DNA of 64,000 bases from Pseudomonas sp. TCU-HL1 (GCF_001708505.1 NZ_CP015992.1:4464001-4528000); one strand, 5' to 3'. Counted from the first letter of the stretch, positions 9,033-18,825 are shown. Notes: generated from the sequence alone by a model not told the origin. A program made the numbers and translations.

Positions 9033-9356
9033 ATGTCTAAAGTAGTGTATGTGTCACATGATGGAACGCGCCGCGAGTTGGATGTTGCTGACGGAGTAAG
9101 TCTTATGCAGGCTGCGGTCTCCAACGGTATCTACGATATTGTCGGCGATTGCGGCGGCAGTGCCAGCTGCGCAACATGCCATGTGTATGTTGATAATACC
9201 TTCATGGACAAGGTGCCGACTCCCACCGAGCGAGAAACAGGAATGCTGAGTTGTGCTGCGGCCGAAGTGAAGCCGAACAGCAGACTTTGCTGCCAGATAT
9301 TCATGACCTCTGACCTGGACGGTATTGTAGTGAACATACCAGACAAGCAATGGTGA
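9033..9356 (+). CDS. camB: Putidaredoxin, [2Fe-2S] ferredoxin
   Basis: 107 codons. Cluster ligands are C40, C46, C49 and C87 counting Met1 (DCGGSASCATC and LCC), equal to C39/45/48/86 of mature putidaredoxin. The C-terminal Trp needed for docking and electron transfer to P450cam is kept (DKQW). The first ~50 residues match the P. putida protein exactly as far as I can recall, and differences cluster after residue 54. GAGGA lies before the ATG. It is the last gene of camDCAB. Confidence 0.97.
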   Translation: MSKVVYVSHDGTRRELDVADGVSLMQAAVSNGIYDIVGDCGGSASCATCHVYVDNTFMDKVPTPTERETGMLSCAAAEVKPNSRLCCQIFMTSDLDGIVVNIPDKQW

Positions 9357-9386
9357 TTTGCGGTATTGACGAACAGCGACCAAGGC

Positions 9387-9412
9387 CTGCCGGACAGACG
9401 TCTGTCCGGCAG
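9387..9412 (+). terminator. Palindrome after camB, probable operon terminator
   Basis: A perfect 26-bp palindrome (13-bp arms CTGCCGGACAGAC and its complement) lies 30 bp after the camB stop. There is no U-tract, so it could terminate in both directions with factor help or protect the 3' end. The rest of 9357-9835 shows no gene. Confidence 0.6.
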
Positions 9413-9900
9413 CAATTCGAGATACGCCCTGATCGCCGCAATTGCACAGGGTCGCAAGACCTTGACGTGAACCTTGCGACTGCGGCTCTCCGCTCCCACC
9501 TGAACACCAGCGCCTGCAAGGCAAAGGCATTACTCGCTTCGTCCTATCCATTCATTGCACGGCAGAGGCCGTCAAGGCGTGCGTTTCATGCTTGAAGGTC
9601 TTTGCAAGGATGGACCATCAGAAACGTGCAACATAGATGAAAAGTTGAAAACGGGTGGCGCGAGAGTATAGTGCCGACACTGTGCATATAGAAACATCAT
9701 AACTTTGCGATGAAATTCCCTCCCCTTACCGCCAAATCCACAGAACAGTAGATCGGGATACCGACAAAGACATTTCATGAATTTAAGATTGTCCCGATAT
9801 CATGACCGAGCCCAGCTCTTGAACCAGGTCTCTTGGGAAATCCTGAAGAAGACTTCCTGAATCTGGTGAAATACGCCGATCCCGTTGCATGAGTTGCCCG

Positions 9901-10881
9901 ATGAAGCAGATGACCTTCGCCGACGCCGAGTACGCCGGCAAGCGCAAGCAGACCCGCAAGGAGTTGTTCCTGATCGAGATGGATCAGGTGGTGCCGTGGC
10001 AGGGTTTGATGGCCCTGATCGAGCCACATTACCCGAAGGGCGAAGGTGGCCGCCCGGCCTATCCGTTGAGGGCGATGCTGCGGGTGCACCTGCTGCAGAA
10101 CTGGTTCGGCTACAGCGATCCGGCGATGGAGGAAGCACTGTACGAGACGACGATCTTGCGCCAGTTTGCCGGGCTGAGCTTGGCGCGTATCCCCGACGAA
10201 ACCACCATCCTCAACTTCCGTCGTTTGCTGGAAAAGCACGAACTGGCGGCCGGGATTCTGGCCGTGATCAATGGCTATCTGGGGGATCGCGGCCTGTCGC
10301 TGCGCCAGGGCACCATCGTCGACGCCACGCTGATTCATGCGCCGAGTTCGACCAAGAACCAGGACGGCCAGCGCGACCCGGAGATGCACCAGACCAAGAA
10401 GGGCAACCAGTGGTACTTCGGCGCGAAAGCGCACATTGGCGCCGACGATGAATCGGGACTGGTGCACAGCGTGGTGGGCACGGCGGCCAATGTCGCGAAC
10501 GTCACCCAGGTCGACAAACTGCTGCATGGCGCGGAAAACGTGGTGTGTGCCGATGCTGGCTATACCGGGGTCGAGAAGCGTGAAGAGCATGCGGGGCGCC
10601 AGGTCATCTGGCAAATTGCGGCCCGGCGCAGCACCTACCAGAAACACGGCAAGCGCAGCGCCTTGTACAAAGCGATCCGCAAGATCGAGAAAACCAAGGC
10701 CCAGGTGCGAGCGAAGGTCGAGCATCCGTTCCGGGTGATCAAGCGCCAATTCGGCTACACCAAGGTGCGCTTCCGCGGCCTGGCCAAGAATGCAGCGCAA
10801 ATGGTCACGTTGTTCGCCCTGTCGAATCTGTGGATGGCGCGCCGACATTTGTTGGCCACAGCAGGAGAGGTGCGCCTGTAA
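9901..10881 (+). CDS. IS5-family DDE transposase
   Basis: 326 residues from ATG 9901 (MKQMTFADAEYAGKRKQTRK), the usual IS5 start; a GTG- or ATG-initiated frame 4 codons longer is possible. It has the IS5 DDE pattern: IVDATLIHAP (first Asp), VVCADAGYTG (second Asp), and KVEHPFRVIKRQFGYTKVR (Glu). The frame is intact, so the element may still be active. Confidence 0.93.
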   Translation: MKQMTFADAEYAGKRKQTRKELFLIEMDQVVPWQGLMALIEPHYPKGEGGRPAYPLRAMLRVHLLQNWFGYSDPAMEEALYETTILRQFAGLSLARIPDETTILNFRRLLEKHELAAGILAVINGYLGDRGLSLRQGTIVDATLIHAPSSTKNQDGQRDPEMHQTKKGNQWYFGAKAHIGADDESGLVHSVVGTAANVANVTQVDKLLHGAENVVCADAGYTGVEKREEHAGRQVIWQIAARRSTYQKHGKRSALYKAIRKIEKTKAQVRAKVEHPFRVIKRQFGYTKVRFRGLAKNAAQMVTLFALSNLWMARRHLLATAGEVRL

Positions 10882-10986
10882 TGCGGGGAGTAGCCGCCGC
10901 GAGGTGCTCGCAGCGGCTCAAAACATAGAAAAAAGCGGATGATCTGGGTGTTTTGGGTCGATTGACCGCTTTCCAAAATCGGCGGG

Positions 10987-11023
10987 GTCTGAAGTCAGCC
11001 GGAAAGACATGGCTACTTCAGAC
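10987..11023. repeat. Hairpin at the right end of the IS5 element
   Basis: GTCTGAAGT-C-AGCC and GGCT-ACTTCAGAC form a 13-bp stem with one bulge and a 10-base loop, overlapping the right terminal repeat. It may act as a terminator guarding the transposase from outside transcription. Confidence 0.55.
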
Positions 11024-11046
11024 CATCCCTTGATCCTGACGTCAGG

Positions 11047-11709
11047 TCAGTCTTTCTGCATTCCAGTAAAGAATATATTGCAAAAAGCATCTGCCACCTC
11101 CTTGGCCGAAAACTTGCTTTTTGGGGTGTACCAGCGGTACGTCCAGTTCAACATGCCGAAGATAGTGTTGGCTGCCAGGCTAGCGGGGATATCATCCCGG
11201 AAGCTACCCTCGGCCACGCCCTGCTTAATCAGAGCTAGCACCGCATGCTCGAAACCCTTGGTTTTTTCAAGCATTTCCTGCGCCCAAGGAGTTTTGGCAT
11301 CGGCGATCTTGTGCATCTCCTCCTGAATATAGACATACATGTAAGGATAGCTATCGCTGTATGACTGCATCAGCAGTTGTACCAGTTGCCTGAGCTTTTC
11401 CCGGGTACCTATATCCTCGCGGGCGAGCATCTGTTCGATATTCTTGGCATTCTGCTCAACACCACCCTTGACCGCATCGCGGAAAAATTCCTCTTTGTTG
11501 CCGACGTAATAATAGACGCTGGCCCGATCCATACCAGCATAATTGGCAATGTCGTTGAGGGTCGTTGTCTGATATCCCTTTTCCTTGAAAAGATCAGCTG
11601 CAAGGCGGATCAACTCATCTCTCTTGGCCTTGTACTTGACTCCCCCGTCATTCAAGGCAGTCTTGCGACGCCGGGATATATTGCTACTCGGAGGTGACGA
11701 ATTGGGCAT
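11047..11709 (-). CDS. TetR-family regulator
   Basis: 220 residues with a basic, Ser-rich N-terminal tail (SRRRKTALNDGG), then the TetR helix-turn-helix at about residues 46-66 (TTTLNDIANYAGMDRASVYYYVGNK) and a C-terminal TetR_C domain with aromatic patches. It is downstream of and in line with the thiolase and hydroxyacyl-CoA dehydrogenase genes, 215 bp away. It is one of two candidates (with the TetR at 18169) for the protein that binds the five TCAAC-N6-GTTGA repeats. A 12-bp palindrome CCTGACGTCAGG abuts its stop. Confidence 0.88.
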   Translation of the reverse strand: MPNSSPPSSNISRRRKTALNDGGVKYKAKRDELIRLAADLFKEKGYQTTTLNDIANYAGMDRASVYYYVGNKEEFFRDAVKGGVEQNAKNIEQMLAREDIGTREKLRQLVQLLMQSYSDSYPYMYVYIQEEMHKIADAKTPWAQEMLEKTKGFEHAVLALIKQGVAEGSFRDDIPASLAANTIFGMLNWTYRWYTPKSKFSAKEVADAFCNIFFTGMQKD

Positions 11710-11924
11710 GCTGCAGGTTCTTCCTTAAGTCAAATGTAGTGACCCATTTGCTGATCACTTTTCAATCAATGCTACCGATTATCAACGCATGCGTAAAGAA
11801 GAAGATATTGCCACCTGACTGCTCCAACCACATGCTGCGGCACCTGAGCAATCTACAGCCAGCCGCACCGGCTTCCAGCCTGGCGCGTGCCGGCCTATCT
11901 TCAATCCAATGTCGTTAGGCAGCC

Positions 11925-12773
11925 TCAATAGCTGTAAAAGCCTTGGCCGCTCTTGCGTCCCAGATAGCCGGCTTCGACCATCTCACGCAATAGCGGTGCT
12001 GGACGGTACTTGGAGTCATTGAAGCTGCTGTAAAACACTTCCATCACCGACAACAGGGTATCCAGGCCAATCAGGTCTGCCAGCGCCAGTGGCCCGATGA
12101 CATGGTTGCAGCCCAGGCGCATGCCCTCATCGATCGCCCTAGCACTGGCGATCCCTTCCTGCAAAACGAATACCGCCTCATTGATCATCGGTACCAGAAT
12201 CCGATTCACGGCAAAGCCCGCGCTGTTCTTTACCGAGATAGCAGTCTTTTTGATATTTTCTACAAACTGCTCTGCTGCCTGATGGGTGGCATCATCGGTC
12301 TGCAGCCCACGAATCAATTCGACCAGCAGCATAACCGGCACTGGATTGAAAAAGTGCATGCCTATGAAGCGGTTCGGCGCGCTACTTGCCGCCGCCAGTT
12401 TGGTGATGGACATGGATGACGTATTGCTGGCAATAATCGCGTCTTTACGTACCGTTTTGTCCAGGGTCTGGATGATAGCCAGCTTGACTTTCTCCACCTC
12501 GGAGGCAGCTTCAATCACCAAATCTACATCAGCGAGATCGGCGTAATCGGTGGTGCTCTTGATGCGCTGCAGGGCAGATTCGCGGTCAGTCGGCGATAGC
12601 TTTTCCTTGCGCACCAAGCGCTCAAGGCTACCAGACACAGTATGGAAACCTCGCTCCAGTGACCGCTGATCAATGTCCAGCATGACCACGCTGAGCCCCG
12701 CAGTGGCACACACCTGAGCAATACCGTTACCCATGGTACCGGCTCCGACGACACCAACCTTGTTGATCTGCAT
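11925..12773 (-). CDS. 3-hydroxyacyl-CoA dehydrogenase (Hbd/PaaH type)
   Basis: 282 residues, the size of single-domain 3-hydroxybutyryl-CoA dehydrogenases. It has NAD motif GAGTMGNGIAQ at residue 9, ASNTSSMSIT, the active-site His in IGMHFFNPVPVM, and a C-terminal helical domain (AGYLGRKSGQGFYSY). It oxidises a 3-hydroxyacyl-CoA to the 3-ketoacyl-CoA for the thiolase encoded 35 bp upstream. Together they form a beta-oxidation pair, plausibly for the acyl-CoA left after ring opening. Confidence 0.92.
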   Translation of the reverse strand: MQINKVGVVGAGTMGNGIAQVCATAGLSVVMLDIDQRSLERGFHTVSGSLERLVRKEKLSPTDRESALQRIKSTTDYADLADVDLVIEAASEVEKVKLAIIQTLDKTVRKDAIIASNTSSMSITKLAAASSAPNRFIGMHFFNPVPVMLLVELIRGLQTDDATHQAAEQFVENIKKTAISVKNSAGFAVNRILVPMINEAVFVLQEGIASARAIDEGMRLGCNHVIGPLALADLIGLDTLLSVMEVFYSSFNDSKYRPAPLLREMVEAGYLGRKSGQGFYSY

Positions 12774-12808
12774 AGCTGTTGTCCAACCTCTATAAAAAAT
12801 GCTGTCTA

Positions 12809-13996
12809 TTACACACGCTCAAATATGGCGGCAATACCCTGCCCGCCGCCGATGCACATGGTGACCAGGGCATAACGCCCACCTGTACGTTGCAGCTCAT
12901 AAATGGCCTTGATGGAAATGATTCCACCGGTAGCACCGACCGGGTGCCCGAGAGAAATACCCGAACCATTGGGGTTCACAATCTCTGGATTCAACCTCAA
13001 CTCCTTGATCACCGCACAGGCCTGGGCGGCAAAGGCTTCGTTAGCCTCAATCACATTAATCTGGTCGAGATTGATGCCGGTTTTCTCCAGCACCTGACGA
13101 ACCGCCGGCACCGGACCTATACCCATGTAATCTGGATCGACTCCGGCATGGGCGTAGCCAACTAGGCGGGCTAGGGGAGTCAGGCCTAACGTCTCTACTG
13201 CCTTGCCCTCCATGAGTACTAATGCTGCGGCACCGTCGTTCAGACTGGAGGCATTTCCTGCGGTAACCGTGCCATTTTCTTTGACAAAAATCGGCTTCAT
13301 GGCTGACAGTTGCTCGATTGTCACGTCGGCGCGGACATTTTCGTCGCGGCTGAAGTAGTTGGTGCCTTTGCGAGTCTTGAGTTCGACCGGCACAATCTGC
13401 TCGTCGAAGTAGCCCTTGGAAATTGCACGGGCAGCGCGGCGCTGACTTTCAACCGCGAGTTCATCTTGCGAAGTACGGTCAATGCCATAACGGACAGCCA
13501 CATTCTCGGCGGTGACCCCCATGTGCATGCGCTTCCAGGGGTCATGCAGAATGCCGTTCATATAATCGATGGCTTCAGCATTGCCGAGCCGCGCGCCCCA
13601 GCGCAGATTGCCCATGATGAACGGACCGCGGCTCATGCTTTCCGCTCCGGCACCGATGGCAATATCCGTGTCGCCTAGCAGAATCGACTGCGCGGCGGAT
13701 ACGATGGCCTGTAGAGCGGAGCCGCACAGACGATTGACATTGAACGCTGGAGTTTCCTGCGGCACACCGGCATCGATGGCAGCGACTCGGCTCAGGTAGG
13801 CGTCCTTGGGCTCGGTGGGAATCACATTTCCCATGACCACGTGCCCGACCTGTCCCGGCTCGATGCCGGCACGCTCAATTGCCGCCCGTACCGCTACGGT
13901 AGCCAGAGTGGAAAGCGGAAGGTCCTTCAGGGAACCGCCAAAACTGCCAATTGCGGTGCGTGCAGCCCCCACCACAAATACCTGACGCTGTGTCAT
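12809..13996 (-). CDS. Acetyl-CoA C-acyltransferase (thiolase)
   Basis: 395 residues with all thiolase marks: the nucleophilic Cys in NRLCGSALQA (about residue 90), NEAFAAQA, GHPVGATG with the active-site His, and the second Cys in CIGGGQG near the C-terminus. It cleaves a 3-ketoacyl-CoA with CoA to acetyl- or propionyl-CoA. It is the first gene of a minus-strand pair with the 3-hydroxyacyl-CoA dehydrogenase. No TCAAC-type operator is seen just upstream, so it may be controlled differently from its neighbours. Confidence 0.94.
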   Translation of the reverse strand: MTQRQVFVVGAARTAIGSFGGSLKDLPLSTLATVAVRAAIERAGIEPGQVGHVVMGNVIPTEPKDAYLSRVAAIDAGVPQETPAFNVNRLCGSALQAIVSAAQSILLGDTDIAIGAGAESMSRGPFIMGNLRWGARLGNAEAIDYMNGILHDPWKRMHMGVTAENVAVRYGIDRTSQDELAVESQRRAARAISKGYFDEQIVPVELKTRKGTNYFSRDENVRADVTIEQLSAMKPIFVKENGTVTAGNASSLNDGAAALVLMEGKAVETLGLTPLARLVGYAHAGVDPDYMGIGPVPAVRQVLEKTGINLDQINVIEANEAFAAQACAVIKELRLNPEIVNPNGSGISLGHPVGATGGIISIKAIYELQRTGGRYALVTMCIGGGQGIAAIFERV

Positions 13997-14177
13997 GTGT
14001 AGCCATCCTAATCAGTAATTTGGTAGCGGCCTTGGCGACAGTGCCGTCCCTATACCTTAAAAAAGAAGGGCCTGACTGACATTATCTGCCAGCGGCCCAA
14101 AATGGAGCGTTGCCACAAACTAAACCGGAAGTGCGAACTTCAGGGTAATTACCGAAAGTTCTCGTTACCCCGATACT

Positions 14178-15062
14178 TCAGCCATTCCTGTTCGGTAGCC
14201 AGCCGACCTTTCCGCTCTCGGTATTACCGATCCGTGCGTTGAAACTCTCAACCGCCTGCGCCACCACTCCGCCGATATCAAAGCCGGTCATGGAGGTTAA
14301 ACCTCCGTCAACGGCAATGGACTGGCCGGTGACATGCGCAGAAGCATCGGAGGCAAAGAACAGTACCGCTTCAGCAATATCCTTCGGCTTGCCGGCCCGG
14401 CCCAGAGGAATCAGCTTGCCGTAGGGCTCCTCAAGACTTTCAGTGAAGGCCGCGTAATGCTCAGGTGCCACATCGCAAGCGGTACCAATGATTGGCGTGA
14501 GAATTAGACCGGGCGCGACCACGTTGGATCTGATTTGCTTGGGCGCCAGTTCATAAGAGGCTGAACGTGCCAGGTGCAGTACTGCGGCCTTAGCTGCATC
14601 GTAGGAAACCGATGACCAGCCGGCTTCGATACCGGCAATACTGGAAATTGAAACGATGCTACCGCCCTGCCCCTGGGCAATCATCTGACGCGCAGCATAC
14701 TTGTGACCAAGTGCCGCAGAGCGAAGCAGCAGGGTTACCGTTTTGGTAAAACCGTCCGCATCAAGGTCGATCAGCGCGGTCTGATCGCCAAGGGCACCGG
14801 CGTTGTTAACCATGATGTCCAGGCGTCCGAAGCGTTCAACCGCATAGGTAACCAACGCCTCAATCTCGACATCGCTGGTCACATCCGTACGCTTGAAGGC
14901 AACCACCTCCGCGCCAAGCTGCGATTCGAGTTCGGCAGCCTGATCATTGATGTCACCGACCACCACCTTCGCACCTTCGGCAACGAAGGTCTCGACAATG
15001 CACTTGCCAATACCCCGCGCGCCGCCGGTGACGATAGCTACCTTGCCCTGCAATCTCGACAT
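14178..15062 (-). CDS. Short-chain dehydrogenase/reductase
   Basis: 294 residues. NAD motif TGGARGIG, an Asp after strand 2 (VVGDIND) for NAD, NNAGALGD, the catalytic Ser in SISSIAG, and YDAAK. The chain has about 35 residues beyond the usual SDR end (after DGGLTSMTG), a C-terminal tail of unknown use. Operator site 2 (15124-15139) lies 62 bp upstream of the start, so this gene appears to have its own regulated promoter. It probably oxidises an alicyclic or side-chain hydroxyl. Confidence 0.88.
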   Translation of the reverse strand: MSRLQGKVAIVTGGARGIGKCIVETFVAEGAKVVVGDINDQAAELESQLGAEVVAFKRTDVTSDVEIEALVTYAVERFGRLDIMVNNAGALGDQTALIDLDADGFTKTVTLLLRSAALGHKYAARQMIAQGQGGSIVSISSIAGIEAGWSSVSYDAAKAAVLHLARSASYELAPKQIRSNVVAPGLILTPIIGTACDVAPEHYAAFTESLEEPYGKLIPLGRAGKPKDIAEAVLFFASDASAHVTGQSIAVDGGLTSMTGFDIGGVVAQAVESFNARIGNTESGKVGWLPNRNG

Positions 15063-15123
15063 GCTAACCCCTTCTTGTCTTCGTTCATTTTAGGGGCACT
15101 CTTGCACATCACCGCCCCAGAAA

Positions 15124-15139
15124 TCAACACATAAGTTGA
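15124..15139. promoter_or_regulatory. Operator-like inverted repeat, site 2 of 5
   Basis: TCAACACATAAGTTGA lies between the enoyl-CoA hydratase stop and the SDR start at 15062, 62 bp upstream of that start. It has the same TCAAC-N6-GTTGA pattern as the other four sites. Confidence 0.7.
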
Positions 15140-15192
15140 TTTGCGCTTCGCATTTGCTCCCCACCCCGAAGAGCAAGCGCATCAACCCTACC

Positions 15193-15978
15193 TCAGCGAC
15201 GCCGCAAGCCTTCCAGCAGCGCTCTAAACTCGCAGGTAGCCATGCAGGCGATGATGGATTGCGCCTCGGCCTCAAGCTGCTGCTCAAATGGAACTGAGGC
15301 CGATTGCCAGACCAGACGTTTTGTGCCGGACACCGCTGCCGGGCTCAGCTCAGCCAGACGCTCAGCGTATTCACAGGTTTTGGCTTCCAGTTCGGCCGGC
15401 TCGACCACCCTGGACAACAAACCGAGTTGCCTGGCCCCATCAGCGTTCAACTCCGGCTCGTCCAGAAATATCTGCAGGGCGCGCCGAGCCCCTAGGGCCT
15501 GCACCAGACCGATCGTACCGCCACCGTCAGGTGAAACACCGATCTGCGCATAGGCCGGACGAAAACGGGCATTGGCCGCGGCAATACAGAAGTCCCCCAT
15601 GAAGGCCATGGAAAAGCCGGCACCGGCGACCGCACCATGCACACTGGTCAGCACCAGCTTGTCCATGCGCCGCAGCACCAACAGAAAGCGGTTGAAATGC
15701 GCCAGTAACTTGCTGATCGGCGGTGCCAGATCGTCGATATGGGAGAGGAACAGATTGACATCACCGCCGGCACAGAACGCCTTACCCGCACCACGAATGA
15801 CCAGCACCCGGACGCTATGGTTCCGCTCAACAGTCAAGGCCAGCTGCTCCAGACATACCGCCATATCTATATCTATTGCATTGAATGAGCTGGGACGGTT
15901 GAGCGTGATGATGGCAATCGCACCATCCATCTCCAAAAAGGCCGGCGCATCAGCTGACCGCGTATTCGTAAGCGTCAT
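15193..15978 (-). CDS. Enoyl-CoA hydratase/isomerase family protein
   Basis: 261 residues of the crotonase fold. Oxyanion-hole segments are GAGKAFCAGGDV and HGAVAGAGFSMA, and the active-site stretch is GVSPDGGGT. The Asp here replaces the second Glu of classic hydratases, as in PaaG-type isomerases, so isomerase or ring-hydrolase chemistry is as likely as simple hydration. It is divergent from the SDR at 16288, and two operator-like repeats stand between them. Confidence 0.9.
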   Translation of the reverse strand: MTLTNTRSADAPAFLEMDGAIAIITLNRPSSFNAIDIDMAVCLEQLALTVERNHSVRVLVIRGAGKAFCAGGDVNLFLSHIDDLAPPISKLLAHFNRFLLVLRRMDKLVLTSVHGAVAGAGFSMAFMGDFCIAAANARFRPAYAQIGVSPDGGGTIGLVQALGARRALQIFLDEPELNADGARQLGLLSRVVEPAELEAKTCEYAERLAELSPAAVSGTKRLVWQSASVPFEQQLEAEAQSIIACMATCEFRALLEGLRRR

Positions 15979-16078
15979 ATGGCAGCGGAACCTGGGTTGA
16001 TCGAAGGAGGCTAGACCCGAGCGCCCGCCCGACCTGCGGTTAAGTTCAAATCATGGTTGCATCACCAACGCCACCAAG

Positions 16079-16094
16079 TCAACGATTATGTTGA
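16079..16094. promoter_or_regulatory. Operator-like inverted repeat, site 3 of 5
   Basis: TCAACGATTATGTTGA lies in the divergent region between the hydratase (15978) and the SDR (16288). Its centre is 32 bp from that of site 4, about three helical turns, which would let two repressor dimers sit on the same face. Confidence 0.75.
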
Positions 16095-16110
16095 TTATTC
16101 CAACAGAAAA

Positions 16111-16126
16111 TCAACAAAACTGTTGA
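16111..16126. promoter_or_regulatory. Operator-like inverted repeat, site 4 of 5
   Basis: TCAACAAAACTGTTGA has 6-bp arms and is paired with site 3 in the same divergent promoter region. Confidence 0.75.
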
Positions 16127-16266
16127 CTTGCACATCCCTATAGCACCATCCTTGAAGGCGCCAGCGCTGCGCAGCAACTTGGCACGGCCATTTCCGGAAC
16201 GGTCGGGAGGTTCGGCACGACGCCTTACGAGCCTCAGGTTTAGGCATACAGCCCTTCGATCAATAA

Positions 16267-17070
<804 letters not shown>

Positions 17071-17080
17071 GCGTCCCAAA

Positions 17081-17104
17081 GGCTCCAGCCATTCGGCTGG
17101 AGCC
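17081..17104 (+). terminator. Hairpin terminator after SDR
   Basis: GGCTCCAGCC-ATTC-GGCTGGAGCC is a perfect 10-bp stem with a 4-base loop, 10 bp after the SDR stop. There is no clear U-tract, but its position fits a terminator. Confidence 0.65.
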
Positions 17105-17178
17105 CCCACCTCAGGTTTCAACCACAAACGCGCCCCAGACAGGCTGAAATTGGACAAATCAGAGAGCGGCAGAAAAAA

Positions 17179-17194
17179 TCAACGCACGAGTTGA
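17179..17194. promoter_or_regulatory. Operator-like inverted repeat, site 5 of 5
   Basis: TCAACGCACGAGTTGA lies about 80 bp upstream of the Nudix gene, with the same spacing and arms as the other four. Confidence 0.7.
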
Positions 17195-17273
17195 CTTTTG
17201 TCGATTTACGGCTAATCATTACGACAACGCCATTCCCCTACACCACCGCTTGTGCTGACTAATGGAGCACACC

Positions 17274-17741
17274 ATGGGAAGTCAACGCGAATCAGCTATA
17301 CAACGATTTTCCGGAAGCGTCTGCGAGATTGTTGCGGCCGTTCTTTCCCATAAGGGGGAGCTAGCTCTGCTACGTCGCAGCAATCTGGTAACAGGTGATG
17401 TCGGGCGCTGGAATTGCATTACCGGGTTTCTCGACCACGATCGCGATCCGCTTTCTCAGGCCCTGACCGAAGTGGAAGAAGAAGCCGGTATCTCAAAGCA
17501 TCACCTGAAACTGCTCAGTAGCAGCGTGTTGCACCTGCTGGGGCAAGATGGTCGGACGTGGCGCGTTTACGCCTTTCACTTCCACAGCCTGACTCGAACG
17601 CTCACGCTTAACTGGGAAAACGACGCCTCAGTCTGGCTGGCGCCGCATGAACTGGGTCAGGTGCCCACCGTCTCCTGGTTCGCACACATCTTGAATGCCT
17701 GCGAGCTCAGATCCTCGTCAATGACGGCTAACCTAAGCTAA
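17274..17741 (+). CDS. Nudix hydrolase-like protein with altered Nudix box
   Basis: 155 residues from ATG 17274, which has GGAGC in front; ATG 17262 would add four residues. The fold is Nudix. The box reads GFLDHDRDPLSQALTEVEEEAGI, so the metal-binding EVEEEAG core is kept, but the first Glu is Arg and the usual Arg before it is Thr. It may therefore have changed activity, or act as a sensor domain. It sits behind operator site 5 and ahead of a TetR gene, so its job may be regulatory or clean-up of CoA or nucleotide derivatives. That is inference. Confidence 0.75.
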   Translation: MGSQRESAIQRFSGSVCEIVAAVLSHKGELALLRRSNLVTGDVGRWNCITGFLDHDRDPLSQALTEVEEEAGISKHHLKLLSSSVLHLLGQDGRTWRVYAFHFHSLTRTLTLNWENDASVWLAPHELGQVPTVSWFAHILNACELRSSSMTANLS

Positions 17742-18168
17742 AACTCTCATTCACGTCCCGCCTACTGTCTACCAATCCCCAACAAGGACACTCTGAACAT
17801 GTTTACTGGGGGACTATTCCTTCGTACATACCGGCTTCCTTGGACTCCCGCTAACTGCTGCTGAAGACAGCGACTCGGCCACCAGCTATGCCGAGGATAC
17901 CGGCGAAGCCAGCGAACTTCTGATCAGTACCGCATGGACAGCCTTGCCAACAGCCATATCATCGATACTCGACTATCAATGGCGGCGTCCGTTGAGCAGA
18001 AAGATCAAAGTCAAGCAGGCATCTACTTAAAAGGTGAACGACTATCTGGCGGTAGTCGGCTACTACTACCCCAAACTGAATACATTGCCCCCACCGCCGA
18101 CAAATCAGCTCTAGCCTGCAACTGCGTGGCAGGCCATGATCTGCGACAAAAATATTGCAGGAGATAGG
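17742..18168 (+). other. Gene-poor stretch, possible remains of a reading frame
   Basis: About 430 bp before the TetR gene. One plus-strand frame from about 17809 (GDYSFVHTGFLGLPLTAAE) runs near 70 codons, then hits TAA and continues with protein-like composition to a TAG. This suggests a decayed gene. I do not recognise the family. No TCAAC-N6-GTTGA repeat is here. Confidence 0.35.
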
Positions 18169-18807
18169 ATGGCCCCCTCAGAAAGCTGGCGAAAGAAACC
18201 GCAACAGGCGCGCTCAAGGCTGACAGTCGAAGCCATTTTGCACGCTGCAGAAGCACTGTTCGTCACCCATGGTTACGAAGCCACGACGCTGGAGAGAATT
18301 GCCGAAAAGGCTGGGGTGGGAATAGGGTCAGTATACGATTACTTTACCAATAAGCATGCCATTGCTCTGACCCTATATGAGCTGACCTCGCAACAAGCTG
18401 CACTGGACTCGCGGAAGCTGCTGATTGATCCGGGTATCGAGGATATCGAAACCAATCTGCCCAAGATCATCCGCGGCGTTTATCAATGCTACCGGGATCA
18501 CCAGTCCATACTGATTGACTTAGTGGATGAGGTCGTTGAGCTGCGGGCGGCAGAAGCCTACTCCTTCGAACGGCTGATTTACCGAGCCAGCTTCATGTAC
18601 CTGCAGATATACGAGGATCGATTTGCGCAGCATGATCTGCAGTCTGCACATGCTTATCTCATATTGATGGTCACCAGTACCATAAAGCAGTACATCAAGT
18701 CCGCACCGACGCAACTCAGCGAGGAAGACTTTCTCGCACACCTATCCCGAACCATACTAAGCCACCTGCTTGCCGAACCACCTTCTCCTCTCCTATTACG
18801 GCACTGA
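18169..18807 (+). CDS. TetR-family regulator
   Basis: 212 residues from ATG 18169, which has GCAGGAG six bases upstream; an in-frame ATG at 18136 lacks such a site. Helix-turn-helix at about residues 36-56 (TTLERIAEKAGVGIGSVYDYF) is followed by a C-terminal ligand domain. It is convergent with the membrane operon ending at 18826 and follows the Nudix gene. It is a second candidate for the protein binding the five 16-bp repeats, though none of the repeats is in front of the gene itself. Confidence 0.88.
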   Translation: MAPSESWRKKPQQARSRLTVEAILHAAEALFVTHGYEATTLERIAEKAGVGIGSVYDYFTNKHAIALTLYELTSQQAALDSRKLLIDPGIEDIETNLPKIIRGVYQCYRDHQSILIDLVDEVVELRAAEAYSFERLIYRASFMYLQIYEDRFAQHDLQSAHAYLILMVTSTIKQYIKSAPTQLSEEDFLAHLSRTILSHLLAEPPSPLLLRH

Positions 18808-18825
18808 GAATTCGGAGCGCCGATC

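Larger units (their letters stand above)
9836..11028 (+). mobile_element. IS5-family insertion sequence, complete
   Basis: A 1193-bp element, the length of IS5 itself. The terminal inverted repeats are imperfect: GGAAATCCTGAAGAAG at the left and GGATGGTCTGAAGTAG read inward from the right. They are flanked by a 4-bp direct repeat CTTG at 9832-9835 and 11029-11032, the target duplication size of this group. It carries one transposase gene. Removing it joins the camB downstream DNA to the 3' side of the TetR gene that ends at 11047. Confidence 0.85.
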
